Assembly: GCA_937625935.1 (NCBI GenBank) | Contig: OW569384.1 | Span: forward strand, 368,433-432,432 | Reading direction: 5' to 3' | DNA from: Tetramitus jugosus | Taxonomy: Eukaryota > Heterolobosea > Eutetramitea > Acrasida > Vahlkampfiidae | Length of the DNA stretch: 64,000 nucleotides | Shown: positions 62,187-64,000 of the stretch, piece after piece | Position numbering within the stretch: the stretch's first letter is position 1 | Layout of the letters: every line of letters begins with the position of its first letter | Notes under the pieces: model-generated | Databases searched by the model: none | Told to the model about the DNA's origin: nothing | The model's input: the letters and a program-made list of their open reading frames with translations, nothing else | Program-made: the position numbers and the translations under genes

Positions 62187-62655
62187 TCAGACCCCTCCCT
62201 AGGGGACCGTAAGAAATATGGACGATCCCTATATTATTTTCAGGGGAACGTATACTTGAAATAATTTGAAGAATAAATGTCTTGTCGTGACAAGCACGGG
62301 GTTATCAAGGTAGAAAGCCTTGGATTAGGTTAAGTACTGAAGTAACGACTGATTTGCTGATCCTATTGTGAATAATAAAGCACAGAATGATTGTGTAAGT
62401 TTCATATAAGGCAAAGCGTCCCTCATTTCAAAGATAAGCCAAACCAGCTTGCCTTTGATTGTTCCCTCGTCTAACTTTGTTCTTGTCTCATTCTGTTCCT
62501 TGTGTTCTTGTTCTGAAATACAACAATTGAGATTCTTTCTGTTCAAATTCTCTTTGAAGTTGTTGATTTTTTCCTTTTTAATTCCGTTACATCTGATTCT
62601 TCCACAAATGGGAAAGTCCAGATATTATTTCTTACGGCCCCTAGGGAGGGGGTCT
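62187..62655. repeat. Imperfect inverted repeat of about 45 bp, arms about 430 bp apart
   Basis: The left arm at about 62187-62222 contains TCTCAGACCCCTCCCTAGGG and GTAAGAAATA. The right arm at about 62613-62655 is its reverse complement with one or two changes (TTTCTTACGGCCCC, TAGGGAGGGGGTCTGAGA). A related piece, GTCCAGATATTAT...ACCCCCTCCCT, also occurs at 62050-62084. This could be a small mobile-element remnant with terminal inverted repeats or a subtelomeric repeat. Confidence 0.5.
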
Positions 62656-63228
62656 GAGAAATTTATTCAAATATTTATTCATAGGGGTATACCTGGACCC
62701 TCCCAATATGTTATTTTGATTATTTAGAAGAGGCCTGTTAGAAGTAACATTCGACTGTACATCATCTATGGATTCAAACGCTTCAACTTCAGATCCGTTG
62801 GACTTTTTGTAATCTTCTTCCGTCCTTGAAGTGAAGAACAGTTTCATTTTCTTGATGTGTGAAAGTTGGTACAATGTCGGTTGACATTGTTGTGGTAATT
62901 ATGTTTTTGAATGAATTAACGATTAATTCTTAAAAATTGAGCGATTCAAGATCTACTTTTATCTCTATATATAGAGGTGTTTTATTGTCAATATAGATTC
63001 CGTCATACCGTTATAGAAAAAACAAATTGAAACAGCCGTATTGATCAAGCTATCGATTGTTTGGTTGCTCAACAATTTTTTTGAACGCAAACAAAAATGA
63101 CCACGCAAGACACCATCCTGTTCAAGAATGACAGATGAATCATATGTGGACAAGTGGTTTAACAAGAACAAGAGACCCAGAACAAGTAGTTGAACAAAAT
63201 CAAGATCAAGATCAACTTGCCGAAGAGG

Positions 63229-64000
63229 TTTGGGTTTGGGTTTGGGTTTGGGTTTGGGTTTGGGTTTGGGTTTGGGTTTGGGTTTGGGTTTGGGTTTGGG
63301 TTTGGGTTTGGGTTTGGGTTTGGGTTTGGGTTTGGGTTTGGGTTTGGGTTTGGGTTTGGGTTTGGGTTTGGGTTTGGGTTTGGGTTTGGGTTTGGGTTTG
63401 GGTTTGGGTTTGGGTTTGGGTTTGGGTTTGGGTTTGGGTTTGGGTTTGGGTTTGGGTTTGGGTTTGGGTTTGGGTTTGGGTTTGGGTTTGGGTTTGGGTT
63501 TGGGTTTGGGTTTGGGTTTGGGTTTGGGTTTGGGTTTGGGTTTGGGTTTGGGTTTGGGTTTGGGTTTGGGTTTGGGTTTGGGTTTGGGTTTGGGTTTGGG
63601 TTTGGGTTTGGGTTTGGGTTTGGGTTTGGGTTTGGGTTTGGGTTTGGGTTTGGGTTTGGGTTTGGGTTTGGGTTTGGGTTTGGGTTTGGGTTTGGGTTTG
63701 GGTTTGGGTTTGGGTTTGGGTTTGGGTTTGGGTTTGGGTTTGGGTTTGGGTTTGGGTTTGGGTTTGGGTTTGGGTTTGGGTTTGGGTTTGGGTTTGGGTT
63801 TGGGTTTGGGTTTGGGTTTGGGTTTGGGTTTGGGTTTGGGTTTGGGTTTGGGTTTGGGTTTGGGTTTGGGTTTGGGTTTGGGTTTGGGTTTGGGTTTGGG
63901 TTTGGGTTTGGGTTTGGGTTTGGGTTTGGGTTTGGGTTTGGGTTTGGGTTTGGGTTTGGGTTTGGGTGGGTTTGGGGTTTGGGTTTGGGTTTGGGTTTGG
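63229..64000 (+). repeat. Telomere-like (TTTGGG)n array
   Basis: A perfect tandem hexamer TTTGGG fills 63229-63966 (123 units), then irregular units (a TGGG insertion and one TTTGGGG) and perfect units again to the window edge. The G-rich strand reads 5' to 3' toward the end, as in telomeres. It replaces unique sequence abruptly at 63228. The unit differs from the common TTAGGG and TTTAGGG types. Confidence 0.8.

Larger units (their letters stand above)
59133..63228. other. Subtelomeric region of about 4.1 kb, mostly exon-like fragments
   Basis: No complete conserved gene is visible. Short stretches with protein-like composition occur on both strands, often directly behind an AG: plus 59618-59752 (VAHVAYLRDLRRNEEEITKN), plus 60452-60586 (transporter-like), plus 60699-60838, plus 61099-61275 (DSFNRVANILISDTC), minus 61480-61400, and a GTPase relic at 61622-62075. 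None joins into a full model. The pattern is that of decayed or transposed gene pieces. Confidence 0.45.

Noticed and set aside
63229-63966. Long open frames in all six frames of the hexamer array
   Set aside because: A stop-free repeat is trivially open; only the junction frame from 63135 is worth noting.

Overview
The window is nuclear DNA of a free-living protist and ends in a chromosome-end-like repeat. Genes are dense on both strands. Introns are short (57-184 bases) and GT-AG, mostly with GTATGT or GTAAGT donors. Leaders are rich in CAACAA, and many proteins carry Asn, Gln, His, Ser or Thr runs. A flagellar protein (DRC5-like) sits beside a Rac-type GTPase, an NBR1-like autophagy receptor and N/Q-rich proteins. 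That mix suggests an amoeboflagellate; a heterolobosean such as Naegleria is my best guess, from gene style only and not from a database match.

Region 1 (1-32.7 kb) is mainly conserved housekeeping genes. In order these are: LMBD1-like protein (cut by the window edge), a divergent pair of unknown paralogues, PP4 catalytic subunit, EMC5 (four small exons), an ankyrin protein, an NBR1-like receptor, a DUF4476-like protein, ARL2, the five-RRM rRNA-processing factor MRD1/RBM19, a Rho-family GTPase, DRC5, a 2-oxoglutarate oxygenase, a membrane EGF-repeat protein, an Exo84-like tethering subunit, a two-RRM protein, ribosomal protein uL14, phosphoglycerate mutase, a Q/H-rich protein with a PCNA-box-like tail, ethanolamine-phosphate cytidylyltransferase and Ran.

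Region 2 (33-43.8 kb) holds three very low-complexity membrane proteins (two type II, one multi-pass and EI24-like) and a 1139-residue ARM/HEAT-like protein in five exons. Region 3 (44-51 kb) returns to conserved genes: proteasome beta-5, a HEH/MAN1-type inner nuclear membrane protein, histone H2A.Z, and a purine nucleoside phosphorylase whose single chain contains three consecutive PNP-like domains.

Region 4 (51-63.2 kb) is subtelomeric: an F-box/ankyrin protein, a secreted RCC1-like protein, a broken ankyrin gene, a GPI-anchor-like surface protein, then about 4 kb of short exon-like fragments. Those fragments include a frameshifted GBP/atlastin-type GTPase relic and an inverted repeat. Region 5 (63229-64000) is a (TTTGGG)n array with its G-rich strand running toward the window end, as expected of a telomere.

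The strongest unusual observation is the triple PNP. Classical PNP is a homotrimer whose active site borrows a loop from the neighbouring subunit. Here domain 1 keeps the catalytic residues but has a divergent borrowed loop, while domain 3 keeps that loop and has lost the catalytic residues, which suggests a covalent pseudo-trimer. Spliced models were built by hand from frame continuity and splice consensus. No similarity search was run.
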